Below, one piece after another: positions 29,830-39,253 of a DNA stretch of 64,000 nt; position 1 is the stretch's first letter; every line of letters starts with the position of its first letter. The DNA comes from Legionella fallonii LLAP-10. GTDB lineage: Bacteria; Pseudomonadota; Gammaproteobacteria; Legionellales; Legionellaceae. Made by a program: the position numbers and the translations under genes. The notes beneath the pieces were generated by a model. That model did not search any database. It was not told where the DNA came from and saw nothing but the letters and a program-made list of their open reading frames with translations. The DNA lies in the NCBI RefSeq assembly GCF_000953135.1, contig NZ_LN614827.1, positions 1,765,001 to 1,829,000 of the forward strand, in the 5' to 3' direction.

Positions 29830-29940
29830 TTTTGGGGCTTTAAAGCCCTCAGGTTAAGAAGCAAAGGAAGGTAGCTTACCCCTCCTATCTTTCGGGAGAA
29901 GGCAGAAAGTATTAGATAGGTCTTCGCTTCTTAGCCTAAC
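29830..29940. repeat. Palindrome and long imperfect hairpin after ygfZ
   Basis: GGGCTTTAAAGCCC near 29836-29849 is a perfect 14-base palindrome. Directly after it, GGTTAAGAAGC (about 29852-29862) can pair with GCTTCTTAGCC (about 29926-29936), enclosing about 65 bases. This could be the end of the ygfZ transcript, a small RNA, or a dispersed repeat; no T run confirms a terminator. Confidence 0.4.
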
Positions 29941-29975
29941 ACGACACAGAGCCATTGCTCAGTATCCTCATAAAT

Positions 29976-30524
29976 TTAATCACCCTTACTAGGTAACATA
30001 CGCTTTAAGATATTATCTTTATCAATAAAATGATGCTTTAAAGCACCTAATACATGCAATGTTATAAATACAATTAAGATCCAGGCAATTGCTTCATGAT
30101 ATTCAGCCATCATTCCGGATAACGATTGATTCTCACCAACCCAAGGTAATGGGGCTTTAAATAGATCGAAATATACTGGCATCCTGCCTCCAGCGATAGA
30201 CATAATCCATCCACTTAAAGGCATAATGAAAAGAAGAAGATAAAATCCATATTGCACAAAGCGAGATAATATTTTTTCCCATAACTTCATGCTGTCAGGT
30301 AAATCAGGTTTTGTTGTAACGCGCATCCAAATAAAACGGAGTATCATTAGAAAAAAAATGGTGATACCTGTAGATTTATGCAGCATATAAGCAGTTCCCT
30401 TAGATTCATCAGGGATGCTGTCAAGGAAAAATCCTACTATTAACATAGTGAGTACAGCTAAAGCGATAATCCAATGAAATAACTTGCTTAATGATGTATA
30501 GGTTGTTACCGATTTCTTGGACAT
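29976..30524 (-). CDS. Cytochrome b561 family membrane protein
   Basis: The 182-residue product has four membrane helices with haem-ligand histidines in LSKLFHWIIALAVL, AYMLHKSTGI, AEYHEAIAWILI and TLHVLGALKHHFI. These are typical of bacterial cytochrome b561, which oxidises quinol or can pass electrons to superoxide. The ATG at 30524 has GGAG seven bases upstream and is preferred over the longer frame to 30551. It is monocistronic, followed on the left by the ygfZ 3' region. Confidence 0.9.
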   Translation of the reverse strand: MSKKSVTTYTSLSKLFHWIIALAVLTMLIVGFFLDSIPDESKGTAYMLHKSTGITIFFLMILRFIWMRVTTKPDLPDSMKLWEKILSRFVQYGFYLLLFIMPLSGWIMSIAGGRMPVYFDLFKAPLPWVGENQSLSGMMAEYHEAIAWILIVFITLHVLGALKHHFIDKDNILKRMLPSKGD

Positions 30525-30624
30525 GCTCACACTCCATAATGAAAATAACACTGTACGGTCCAGGGATCTTAGTATGCTCTGATTCTGGAGCTTACTTATA
30601 AGTTTTTTAATTTTTAAGGACTGA

Positions 30625-30660
30625 CCATGCCATTTTAGTTATAAAATGGCATGGCTTTTT
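30625..30660 (+). terminator. Strong stem-loop 3' of gdhB
   Basis: CCATGCCATTTTA (30625-30637) and TAAAATGGCATGG (30642-30654) form a perfect 13-bp stem with a 4-base loop. The T run follows on the plus strand (30656-30660), while gdhB ends from the minus side at 30669. Its orientation therefore fits a plus-strand terminator, although the stem could also end gdhB transcripts. Confidence 0.55.
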
Positions 30661-30668
30661 GACAAAGC

Positions 30669-33600
30669 TTAATCAACTGCCTCTAGCTTTGAATGGGACT
30701 GCAATGTAGTTTGTGTCAAATCCAGAAGCTCCCTAATTGCCACAAAAAACATTGTATAGGTTAAGACAGTGCTGGCTTTTAAATCAGTTAATATGTATCT
30801 CCAACGTTCAATTAACGCTATATGATATGTCCCCCAAGATTCTAAACGTGTTATGAGATCTTTATTTTTACCGTTATCACTTAAAATACCCGCGGTCAAT
30901 TGACGTTGCTGCCAATCTAGATCATCACGTAATGCTTCTCTAGATAAGGATTCCCAATGATTTTCAGTAGGATGAATAATGATCTGTGTTCTGATCCATG
31001 GCAGATCCAGGAACTCACCAATACCATAATAAACTTCAGCTACCTTGGCAACTTTTAGTCCATATGTATGAGCGATTTCAATGATATCAGGTGCTGCAAA
31101 TAAAGCACGCGTCACCGTTAATTCGTGCGCTAAAGTAGGTGTTACTCCGGCCGCAACACGCTCTTGATAATGTTCATCAAAGTGAACACGAACCTCTTCA
31201 CCAAAAACAGTCGGCATGCATTTTTTAAGTTCCACAACCCCTTGGGAATAAAGCTGTATCGTACGACCTATATCCAAGGATCTTCGTTGCGAACGTAAAA
31301 ACCAGCGTGTTACCCTTCTTGAAAGTCGAACATAAAGCATCATCATATCAACTTGCAATTGTGCATTGATTTTTGTTCCTAATTCTTCTATCTGCCTCCA
31401 GATTGATTCTAAATCAAGAACTGTTCGTGCGATCATGTACGCTTTAACAATAGCAGAAACAGGTGCTCCAGTTTCATCCTGCAACCTATAGACAAAGGTA
31501 AAGCCCATCTCATTGACAATAATATTACTTAACCGTGTCGCAATGATTTCGCGTCTTAAAGGATGATCCTGCATCTGTTTACTGAAACGCTCTTGCAATG
31601 GTTTTGGGAAAGCACTAGTCAGTATCTGATTCATATAGTTTTCTTCAGGTACGTCTGATGCAAGTATTTGCTCTTTCAAAATAGTCTTGCTGTAACACAT
31701 CAATACAGCAATTGCCGGACGACCTAAGCCGTATCCTTTTAATTTACGTTCCAATAAAGCTTTATCATCAGGTAAAAACTCAAGATTTCTATCTAACTTA
31801 CCTGAACGCTCCAGTTCATTAATATAACGACTTTGCAACTCGAGCGAACGTAATGCTTGTGAATCAGATAGACTGATAGCTCTTGTTTGTAAAAAGTTAT
31901 CTCTGAGCACCAATTTTGCTACTTCATCAGTCATTTCACTCAAAAGCTCATTTCGTTGTTTTGGAGTCAAATCGCCAGCAGTAACTATAGTATCCAATAA
32001 AATCTTGATATTAACTTCTTTGTCAGAACAGTTAACACCGCCAGAATTATCAATGAAGTCGGTATAGACCATGCCACCTTGCAATGTGTATTCAACACGT
32101 GCCAATTGAGTTAAACCTAAATTACCGCCCTCTCCAACCACCTTACACCGTAGCAGCTTCGCATTAACACGAGTTGAGTCATTGGTTCTATCACCAACAT
32201 TTGCATTACTTTCTGTGCTGGATTTTACATAAGTACCAATTCCACCACTCCACAATAAATCTACTTTTGCTTTTAAGATGGTTTTGATTAACTCATTAGG
32301 CTCAATATTATCCTGTTTCAAGCCAAAAACTTTTTTCATCTCAGCGCTAACAGGAATGGATTTTGCGCTGCGATTAAACACACCGCCACCTTTAGAGATC
32401 AGTTTTTTATCATAATCAGTCCAAGAGGATCTGGGTAAATTAAAAAGCCTTTCTCTCTCTTTAAAGCTTTTCTCCGCATCTGGATTTGGATCGACAAAGA
32501 TATGAACGTGGTTAAAAGCACCAATTAGCTTGATGTGCTTGGATAACAGCATACCATTACCAAATACATCCCCTGACATATCACCTATGCCTACTACAGT
32601 AAAATCATCATTTTGTATGTCTATATTTAGTTCATAGAAATGACGTTTTACGGACTCCCATGCTCCTTTAGCAGTAATGCCCATTTTCTTATGGTCATAT
32701 CCTACTGAACCACCAGAAGCAAATGCATCACCCAGCCAGAATCCATATTCTAATGAGATTGAATTGGCAATATCTGAAAACGTAGCTGTTCCTTTATCTG
32801 CAGCAACAACGAGGTATGGATCATCTTCATCATAGGGTATAACATTCTCTGGTTTGACTATCCTTCCCTCTTTGTAATTGTCTGTAATATCCAATAATGC
32901 GCGAATAAATAATTTGTAGCAGGCAATTCCTTCCGCCAATATTTCTTCGCGAGTACCATTTACAGGCAAATGTTTAGGAACAAAACCACCTTTAGCACCA
33001 CTGGGCACAATAACAGAATTCTTCACTTGCTGCGCTTTCATTAAGCCAAGAATTTCAGTACGAAAATCTTCTCGTCTATCTGACCAGCGTAATCCTCCTC
33101 GCGCCACTTTACCACAACGTAAATGAACACCTTCAAAACGTGGTGAATAAACAAAAATTTCAAACATCGGGTGAGGTTTAGGAACACCAGGAATATTTTT
33201 ACTGCTTAATTTGATAGATATATAGTCTTTAGGATTTCCTTCTTTATCTACTTGATAAAAGTTAGTACGCAATGTAGCGCTAATAGCATGTACATATTGT
33301 CTAATTATTTTATCTTCATCAAGATTTGAAACATTATCAAGATCGGCTAGTATTTCAACAGAAAGTACATCAAAAGCCTGTTCTCGGTTATGACCTACAT
33401 ATTGAGGATTGCAGCGTATTTCAAATAATTTTACTAATTTTTTAGCGATAGCAACATTATTATTTAAAGCCATTTCCATATATTCTTGGCTAAAAATAGA
33501 ACCAATTTGTTTAAAATACTTAGCATACGTACGTAATATAGCGACTTGACGCCAATCGAGTCCGGCAGCTAATACTAACTGATTAAAGCCATCATTCTCA

Positions 33601-35549
33601 GCTTTTCCGAACCAAACCTCAGCAAAAGCATTTTGAAAGAGCTCTTTTATTTCATCCAGTTGAAACTCGAAGTCTTTGGTATATTGCATCGCAAAATCAT
33701 TAATCCAAGTTACCGAACCGTCTTCAAATTTCAATACATAAGGACGCTCACTGATGGCTCTTAGTCCAAGATTTTCTAATATTGGTAATACATCAGATAA
33801 AGGGATGGTTGTTCCATGTTGATATACTTTCAATCTAAAGCTATTAACGGATTCATCTAAAGGCCGGTAAAAATTAATGCCCAATGATTGTTCGGGTGTA
33901 AGCATTTCTATATGCTTGATATCGTAAACCGCTGTTCTTGGGGTAAAGTTATCGCAGTAGGATACAGGGAACGCATCACGATAATGTGCAAAAAGTGCAT
34001 TAGCTTGTTCTTCACCATAAGCATCATATAAATGATGTTGTAGATCATCGGTCCAAGAGCGCCCTATCTCAATCAGTTTTTTCTCAATTTCTTTAATGTC
34101 ATAATCAGGACAACTTTTCGGATCGACTTTTACAATAAAATGAATACGTGCCAATACAGACTCAGGGAACAACGTTGAGAAAGTAATTTCCTCGGCATTG
34201 AAACTGTCTGCCAGAATTTTCTGCATGGCGTATCTTAATTCTGTGTTGTACCGGTCCTTAGGCACATAAACAAGACAAGAAATAAAACGTCTGTAGACAT
34301 CCATACGAGCAAATAGGCGAATGCGTTTTCTTTCTTGCATGTAGAAAATACCCATGCATATTTCTAATAACTCATCTTCTGAACCTTGAATGAGGTCATC
34401 TCTTGGTAAAGTTTCAAGAATATTAAGAAGAACTTTACCAGAATGACTACGGGGATTTAATCCAGAGTTTTCCATTATTAATGCCACTTTATGTCGCAAA
34501 AAGGGAATATGTCGTGGATTAGTGTGATAAGCAGCTGAAGTATATAAACCAATAAGCCGTCTTTCACCTATAACTTCGCCTTTGGCATTAAAACGTTTTA
34601 TACCAATATAATCGGTGTATGCATCTCTATGAACACTCGCTAAAGTATTCGTTTTGGACATGACCAGAATACGTGGAGAAAGAGTTAGCTCTTGCGCTTC
34701 AGGAGTCATAGCAGAAATACTACGCGCACTCGATTTACTTAAATCATCACGTAATACTCCAAGTCCAGTGTGAGGAATGGCTTGTAAAATAGTTTCTTTA
34801 CCTTTTGCAACTAATTCATAATCGCGCATACCTAAAAAAGTAAAATGATGGTCTTCAATCCAATTTAAAAAAGCTTTCGTTTCATCTACTTCATTGGGCT
34901 CGATTATCTTTGGCACATTATCAAGCTGAACAATTGCTTCCCTAACTTCAGCCCGCATTTTTTCCCAATCTTCATAAACGACTCTATTATCCTCAAGAAC
35001 ACGTTCAAAATTCCTATGCAATTTATCTAAAATTTTAGGATCAGTTTGCCTGTCTATTTCCATAAATATAGGTGCTTCTTGCATTACCCCATTAGTATCA
35101 ATAGTTTTACTTCTGGGCAAAACCTCGCATATGTGGTCATTTTTATCTCTTCTTACGTTAATACCACCCATATGAATAATAAGATGCGAAGCCAATCCCA
35201 TTCTATTGATTACCATACGCATGGAGTCCACAATAAAAGGCATGTCATCACATATCAGTTCAACAACAGTATGAGTCGTTTGCCAACCATGTCGTTCAAA
35301 ATCAGGATTATAAATTCTTATTTTTGTTTCATGAGGTTTTCTTTCGTTCATCAAAGACCAGAAATTAACTACTGCACCATAAAGATCGTCGACATCCCAG
35401 CTCTCCAGATCTTCCAATGCGACTGTGCTATATAATTGCTTAGCAAATTCAGCGCAAAATTCGGATTGATCTCCAGCCATAGAACGTTTAATTTTATCTA
35501 CGACGCTGTTGACTATAACGTCTTTACCTTCTTCAAATTTATAGGACAT
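30669..35549 (-). CDS. gdhB: NAD-specific glutamate dehydrogenase, large (180 kDa) type
   Basis: This 1626-residue enzyme oxidises glutamate to 2-oxoglutarate with NAD. Size and sequence match the GDH-180 class of Pseudomonas and Streptomyces, with a long regulatory N-terminus (ACT-like segments such as VVELICDDMPFIVDSMRMVI), a catalytic core and a C-terminal extension. The catalytic lysine motif is IVPSGAKGGFVPKHLP near residue 850; AADKGTATFSDIAN and VVGIGDMSGDVFGNGML (near 985) are dinucleotide-domain motifs. Glutamate is a preferred carbon source of Legionella, which fits a catabolic role. It is monocistronic. Confidence 0.96.
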   Translation of the reverse strand: MSYKFEEGKDVIVNSVVDKIKRSMAGDQSEFCAEFAKQLYSTVALEDLESWDVDDLYGAVVNFWSLMNERKPHETKIRIYNPDFERHGWQTTHTVVELICDDMPFIVDSMRMVINRMGLASHLIIHMGGINVRRDKNDHICEVLPRSKTIDTNGVMQEAPIFMEIDRQTDPKILDKLHRNFERVLEDNRVVYEDWEKMRAEVREAIVQLDNVPKIIEPNEVDETKAFLNWIEDHHFTFLGMRDYELVAKGKETILQAIPHTGLGVLRDDLSKSSARSISAMTPEAQELTLSPRILVMSKTNTLASVHRDAYTDYIGIKRFNAKGEVIGERRLIGLYTSAAYHTNPRHIPFLRHKVALIMENSGLNPRSHSGKVLLNILETLPRDDLIQGSEDELLEICMGIFYMQERKRIRLFARMDVYRRFISCLVYVPKDRYNTELRYAMQKILADSFNAEEITFSTLFPESVLARIHFIVKVDPKSCPDYDIKEIEKKLIEIGRSWTDDLQHHLYDAYGEEQANALFAHYRDAFPVSYCDNFTPRTAVYDIKHIEMLTPEQSLGINFYRPLDESVNSFRLKVYQHGTTIPLSDVLPILENLGLRAISERPYVLKFEDGSVTWINDFAMQYTKDFEFQLDEIKELFQNAFAEVWFGKAENDGFNQLVLAAGLDWRQVAILRTYAKYFKQIGSIFSQEYMEMALNNNVAIAKKLVKLFEIRCNPQYVGHNREQAFDVLSVEILADLDNVSNLDEDKIIRQYVHAISATLRTNFYQVDKEGNPKDYISIKLSSKNIPGVPKPHPMFEIFVYSPRFEGVHLRCGKVARGGLRWSDRREDFRTEILGLMKAQQVKNSVIVPSGAKGGFVPKHLPVNGTREEILAEGIACYKLFIRALLDITDNYKEGRIVKPENVIPYDEDDPYLVVAADKGTATFSDIANSISLEYGFWLGDAFASGGSVGYDHKKMGITAKGAWESVKRHFYELNIDIQNDDFTVVGIGDMSGDVFGNGMLLSKHIKLIGAFNHVHIFVDPNPDAEKSFKERERLFNLPRSSWTDYDKKLISKGGGVFNRSAKSIPVSAEMKKVFGLKQDNIEPNELIKTILKAKVDLLWSGGIGTYVKSSTESNANVGDRTNDSTRVNAKLLRCKVVGEGGNLGLTQLARVEYTLQGGMVYTDFIDNSGGVNCSDKEVNIKILLDTIVTAGDLTPKQRNELLSEMTDEVAKLVLRDNFLQTRAISLSDSQALRSLELQSRYINELERSGKLDRNLEFLPDDKALLERKLKGYGLGRPAIAVLMCYSKTILKEQILASDVPEENYMNQILTSAFPKPLQERFSKQMQDHPLRREIIATRLSNIIVNEMGFTFVYRLQDETGAPVSAIVKAYMIARTVLDLESIWRQIEELGTKINAQLQVDMMMLYVRLSRRVTRWFLRSQRRSLDIGRTIQLYSQGVVELKKCMPTVFGEEVRVHFDEHYQERVAAGVTPTLAHELTVTRALFAAPDIIEIAHTYGLKVAKVAEVYYGIGEFLDLPWIRTQIIIHPTENHWESLSREALRDDLDWQQRQLTAGILSDNGKNKDLITRLESWGTYHIALIERWRYILTDLKASTVLTYTMFFVAIRELLDLTQTTLQSHSKLEAVD

Positions 35550-35703
35550 TAGTTTACCCCGTCAGTTTTGTTTGTGCTCTGCAGCATTAATTATTATTAA
35601 TAATTATCCTGGAAAAAACAGCTCAAAGCTACTAGGCCAGATACTGCATTTATCTTAAACACATGCATCATGCTCACTGTACTTTGAATTATTTTTTCCA
35701 GGA

Positions 35704-36192
35704 TTATTGAATGTATACTAAAGTTTCTGGCGTTACCCAGTCCCCCAAGTCAATAACTTCTTTATTATTCATGCGAATACAACCATGAGAGCCTGGTTTT
35801 CCTAGCTTCATCGTATCGGGGGTGCCATGAATGTAAATATATCGTTCTAGAGTATCCACATCACCGCCTTTGTTTCTTCCAGGTTCTAAACCATCCAGTT
35901 GAACTATTCGTGTCAATATCCAATCTCTATCAGGATATTGAGCCGCCAGCTCCTCGGTATATATTTCACGAGTCCATTCTCTACTAACCAATACACTATT
36001 CATAGGCAACTGTAGACCAATTATAGCGTGAACTTTATGCCAGCCCCTGGGAGTACACCCACTATTCTTTTTTTCGCCTACGCCATTTTTTGCCGTGGAA
36101 ACGAGATAAGTCGATACTATATTATCGCTCTCGAAACAAGTCATTTCCTGTGTGGTTGTAGAAATAAAAATTATTTTATTACATTGTTTCAT
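35704..36192 (-). CDS. Short L,D-transpeptidase (YkuD) without signal peptide
   Basis: The YkuD catalytic motif is plain: IYIHGTPDT followed by KPGSHGCIRMNN with the nucleophilic Cys. The whole 162-residue protein is essentially the catalytic domain. No signal peptide or membrane anchor is visible, which is odd for a cell-wall crosslinking enzyme; the start at 36192 may be too early or export may differ. It diverges from pcsA with a 270-base shared upstream region. Confidence 0.85.
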   Translation of the reverse strand: MKQCNKIIFISTTTQEMTCFESDNIVSTYLVSTAKNGVGEKKNSGCTPRGWHKVHAIIGLQLPMNSVLVSREWTREIYTEELAAQYPDRDWILTRIVQLDGLEPGRNKGGDVDTLERYIYIHGTPDTMKLGKPGSHGCIRMNNKEVIDLGDWVTPETLVYIQ

Positions 36193-36462
36193 AAGTTAAT
36201 AAAATTGTGAGGGTAGTAAAACCCCTTATTTTCAGGAATTATACCATCACGCAATAATTTAGCACCTTGTTTAATGGATTTTTTCCAGGATAAATAAAAC
36301 AGAACACAGTATTTTGACTAAAGTTACGAACTCTCCTTGCACTTTACTTTTGATTGTTGATACTATTTTTAATATTCTATGCCGCATCATGCGGTATAAA
36401 TCAATGAGTTAATAGTTAATGTAATTAACGTGAGTTAAGATTAAGTAACGTTAGGATAATTA

Positions 36463-37227
36463 ATGAGCCAAATTAAGCAACACTTTCATCCACTTCATTA
36501 CCTTGCTGCTTGGGGTGTTCATCTGTTTACTGCTAGCGCAGCATGTATTGGTGTTTTTACTTTATACAAAATATACCAACACGAATATACTTTTGCTCTA
36601 TGGCTTATGGCTATCACTGTATTTATTGATGCTGTTGATGGCAGCCTTGCTCGTTTAGTGCATATAAAAAATATTTTGCCAAAAATTGATGGCGCTTTAT
36701 TAGACAACATTGTTGATTTTGTAAACTATGTAATTACACCTTGTTTTTTCTTATTAGTAAAACCCGATATGCTACCTTCTGAATACTCGGTATTTATTAT
36801 TACTGCAATCACGATTACTTCGTCTTATCAATTTTGTCAGTCTGATGCAAAAACTCCCGATCATTTTTTCAAAGGCTTTCCTTGCTATTGGAATATTGCT
36901 GTATTTTATATGTACATACTCCATACATCGATGAATTTTAATGCTCTTCTGTTAACCTTATTTTGTATTTTAATTTTTGTTCCAGTAAAGTACGTTTATC
37001 CTTCTAGATTAGACTACCTCACCGACTCCAAATTATTAAAAATACTCATGCATTGCTGTTCTTTGATTTATGGTGTTAGTTCTGCTTGTTTATTAATTTT
37101 TTATCCCGAAACCGATAAATTATGGCTTAGTTTGTCGTTAGGTTATATTGGAATGTATTTATTTTTAAGTTTTTATAGAACATATTCTCCTTTAATTAAA
37201 GCCAAAATTACTGCAAATAGAGAATAA
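36463..37227 (+). CDS. pcsA: Phosphatidylcholine synthase
   Basis: Pcs condenses choline with CDP-diacylglycerol to make phosphatidylcholine, a major Legionella membrane lipid. The 254-residue protein has about eight membrane helices. Its CDP-alcohol phosphotransferase motif has the spacing specific to Pcs: D59-G60, A63-R64, then 12 residues to G77, D81 and D85. The longer 12-residue spacer separates it from phosphatidylglycerophosphate synthases. It is first of four plus-strand genes ending in a thioredoxin-fold gene. Confidence 0.93.
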   Translation: MSQIKQHFHPLHYLAAWGVHLFTASAACIGVFTLYKIYQHEYTFALWLMAITVFIDAVDGSLARLVHIKNILPKIDGALLDNIVDFVNYVITPCFFLLVKPDMLPSEYSVFIITAITITSSYQFCQSDAKTPDHFFKGFPCYWNIAVFYMYILHTSMNFNALLLTLFCILIFVPVKYVYPSRLDYLTDSKLLKILMHCCSLIYGVSSACLLIFYPETDKLWLSLSLGYIGMYLFLSFYRTYSPLIKAKITANRE

Positions 37228-37310
37228 GACGCCCTATTTTTTCATTCTAGGATAGACTTTAGATATTTTATGATTAAAATAGTGCCCGAATTTCGTTTCT
37301 TGAGGTTATT

Positions 37311-37802
37311 ATGTCTTTATTTAATCAGATTAATAAATCAGTACTCTTATCTGTTGTATTAATCAATGCGGTTAATGCAGCTCCCTCGTCATTTCCTCGA
37401 GGTTGTGAGGTGACTGGTTTTGGTTATAACCAGAATTACCTGGTTTTGAATGAAACAGGTCAACAGTCTTACTATCTAATTCAAAACAGATCTGATAGTA
37501 AAGTTGAGCTTGAGCGTCATGAGATAGGTGACACATTTATGAGTCCACCACTCCAAGCCTCTCTTTCACCACTAAATTGGGCTGCGTTTGCTTCAGATGT
37601 AAAAAATTTACATTTCAAATGTTATAAGCATATTGATGAAAATACGTCCCTTGTCGATTGCCGTGATGTACTTGAGATATGCCAATATCCTCGAGTGAAA
37701 TTTGCTTTGAGTAATATGGGTAATTATTGGATTTCCACTGATAAATCGCAGTACGACATAATACAAGATTCAGTAGCCAAAGGTATTTATTTAAAATGGT
37801 GA
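37311..37802 (+). CDS. EnhB-like secreted protein
   Basis: The signal peptide (MSLFNQINKSVLLSVVLINAVNA) is followed by a 140-residue mature domain with FPRGCEVTGFGYNQNYLVLN, ETGQQSYYLIQNRSD and four Cys residues that could form disulfides. It resembles what I recall of the Legionella enhanced-entry protein EnhB, a small secreted protein of unknown mechanism. That is recognition from memory, not alignment. It lies 83 bases after pcsA, and its stop is followed within four bases by the start of the next gene. Confidence 0.65.
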   Translation: MSLFNQINKSVLLSVVLINAVNAAPSSFPRGCEVTGFGYNQNYLVLNETGQQSYYLIQNRSDSKVELERHEIGDTFMSPPLQASLSPLNWAAFASDVKNLHFKCYKHIDENTSLVDCRDVLEICQYPRVKFALSNMGNYWISTDKSQYDIIQDSVAKGIYLKW

Positions 37803-37805
37803 TCA

Positions 37806-38309
37806 GTGTCTAATATTATTGATTCAATTAATAAATATATAGCATTAGGAATTATAGGTGCCCTGATTATTTTATACGGGTATGGACAGGATTATCCACA
37901 AACGTACTATATTTTTGGTTCTTTTGCATTACTTATAACTGCTATTCATTATAGGTTACTGTATTTCATTGCATTAGAGATTATCCTTGTAGCCGGGCAC
38001 TCAGCCATACTCCTGGGTGTAGGCCGCTATACGCAAATGGCTTTGCCTGTTTTTCTTTGTCTTCAGTTGCTTATTTTTTATCTGATGATTGGTAAAGAAA
38101 ACAGTATCTTTCTGTTAACCGGTATTATCGGAATTGCTCTTCATTCTATTGGATTTACTTATGAGAACCAATGGATTTTCTTTTCCGGTAGTTCATTGAT
38201 TGCAATATATGCTTATCATAATGCCTATGAAGGAAGTTACCCTTCTTATATTTGGGCTATTTTAAATACTATATTTGCTGTGTTGGCTTTATATAAAATA
38301 TTTTTTTAA
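37806..38309 (+). CDS. Unknown polytopic membrane protein
   Basis: This 167-residue protein is almost entirely hydrophobic, with six or seven predicted membrane helices separated by short loops and no soluble domain. I recognise no family. It starts at GTG 37806, three bases after the stop of the EnhB-like gene, so it is translationally coupled to it. A thioredoxin-fold gene follows after 17 bases. The tight spacing suggests the secreted protein, this membrane protein and the thiol protein act together or are at least co-expressed. Confidence 0.7.
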   Translation: MSNIIDSINKYIALGIIGALIILYGYGQDYPQTYYIFGSFALLITAIHYRLLYFIALEIILVAGHSAILLGVGRYTQMALPVFLCLQLLIFYLMIGKENSIFLLTGIIGIALHSIGFTYENQWIFFSGSSLIAIYAYHNAYEGSYPSYIWAILNTIFAVLALYKIFF

Positions 38310-38326
38310 ACCTTATTGGAGTAAAT

Positions 38327-38884
38327 ATGAGCAAAACGGCATCAAACATGCTTCCTTTAGGTACAACAGCACCTCATTTTGAATTAACCGATGTGGTTAC
38401 GAGTAGTCGAGTGAAGTTAAAAGACTCAGCTGATTATGTTGCTACTGTTTTGATGTTCATCTGCAACCATTGTCCATACGTTAAACATGTAAACAGTGAA
38501 ATCACTAAATTAGCGAATGATTACATGCCTAAAAAAATTCGTTTTTTAGCAATTAGTTCTAATGATGTAAAAAACTATCCTGATGACTCACCAGAAAACA
38601 TGCGTATTGTGGCAAAACAAGAGCATTACCCATTTCCTTACTTATATGATGAAACTCAAGAAGTTGCTAAAGCGTATAATGCTGCTTGTACTCCTGATTT
38701 CTATATATTCAGTAAGGAGCTCGCTTTAGTATATCGTGGCCAATTAGATGACTCTAGGCCTGGGAATAATATACCTGTTTCCGGACGCTTCATTCGCGAT
38801 GCGCTAGATTGTATTTTAAATAATAGACCAGTAGATCCAGAACAGAAACCAAGTCTTGGTTGTAATATAAAATGGAAGGAATGA
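38327..38884 (+). CDS. Thioredoxin-fold thiol protein (AhpC/TSA or ResA-like)
   Basis: The 185-residue cytosolic protein has a thioredoxin fold with redox motif CNHC at residues 46-49 in FICNHCPYVKHV, then FLAISSNDVKNYPDDSPENM and a conserved TPDFYIFSKELALVYRGQLD. This pattern is typical of a widespread uncharacterised thioredoxin family with a CxHC site and DSRPGNN tail motif. No signal peptide is visible. GGAG precedes the ATG. Likely last gene of the pcsA-led cluster; a stem-loop lies 57 bases downstream. Confidence 0.88.
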   Translation: MSKTASNMLPLGTTAPHFELTDVVTSSRVKLKDSADYVATVLMFICNHCPYVKHVNSEITKLANDYMPKKIRFLAISSNDVKNYPDDSPENMRIVAKQEHYPFPYLYDETQEVAKAYNAACTPDFYIFSKELALVYRGQLDDSRPGNNIPVSGRFIRDALDCILNNRPVDPEQKPSLGCNIKWKE

Positions 38885-38940
38885 ATCTTTGCTAGAGAGC
38901 TCCTCAAGCTTCCGAACCGGCCCTCTTAATCACAATTGTT

Positions 38941-38965
38941 CATCCTGGTTGCTTGCACCAGGATG
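38941..38965. terminator. Stem-loop after the thioredoxin-fold gene
   Basis: CATCCTGG (38941-38948) pairs perfectly with CCAGGATG (38958-38965). No T run follows directly, so it is a probable rather than certain terminator of the pcsA-led cluster. Confidence 0.45.
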
Positions 38966-39113
38966 AAACTTTGAGTCCCCTTCCCTGCTACAAGCATCCG
39001 GCTCACGTGTTTGAGTTATCATCCAGAAAAGGCTTTCTCGATTACGGCACAATACACGTTGCTGGAGATCCGTTGAATGGACAATGATGCAGTAATGAGC
39101 CAAGGAGCTACAA

Positions 39114-39197
39114 ATGCTTAAGATGACACCATTATCTGTTCTCGTAATGACATCAATGCTGGGCGTCGTCGGTCATATGAACGATTACTATAAATAA
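39114..39197 (+). CDS. Putative 27-residue membrane microprotein
   Basis: A 27-codon ORF starts at ATG 39114 and stops at TAA 39195-39197. AAGGAG lies seven bases before the ATG, one of the best ribosome sites in the window, and a strong intrinsic terminator follows 15 bases after the stop. The peptide has a central hydrophobic stretch (LSVLVMTSMLGVVGHM) and a polar tail ending NDYYK, consistent with a single membrane segment. I know no homologue. The compact ribosome-site/ORF/terminator unit is the evidence; coding is not proven. Confidence 0.55.
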   Translation: MLKMTPLSVLVMTSMLGVVGHMNDYYK

Positions 39198-39211
39198 CAT
39201 TAAATAATAAT

Positions 39212-39240
39212 AAAAAAGGCCTCATTAAGAGGCCTTTTTT
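39212..39240. terminator. Bidirectional Rho-independent terminator
   Basis: AAAAAAGGCCTC (39212-39223) and GAGGCCTTTTTT (39229-39240) form a perfect 12-bp stem with a 5-base loop and T runs in both directions. It ends the microgene on the plus strand and the large coiled-coil gene on the minus strand. Confidence 0.92.
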
Positions 39241-39253
39241 AGATAAGATTGAA

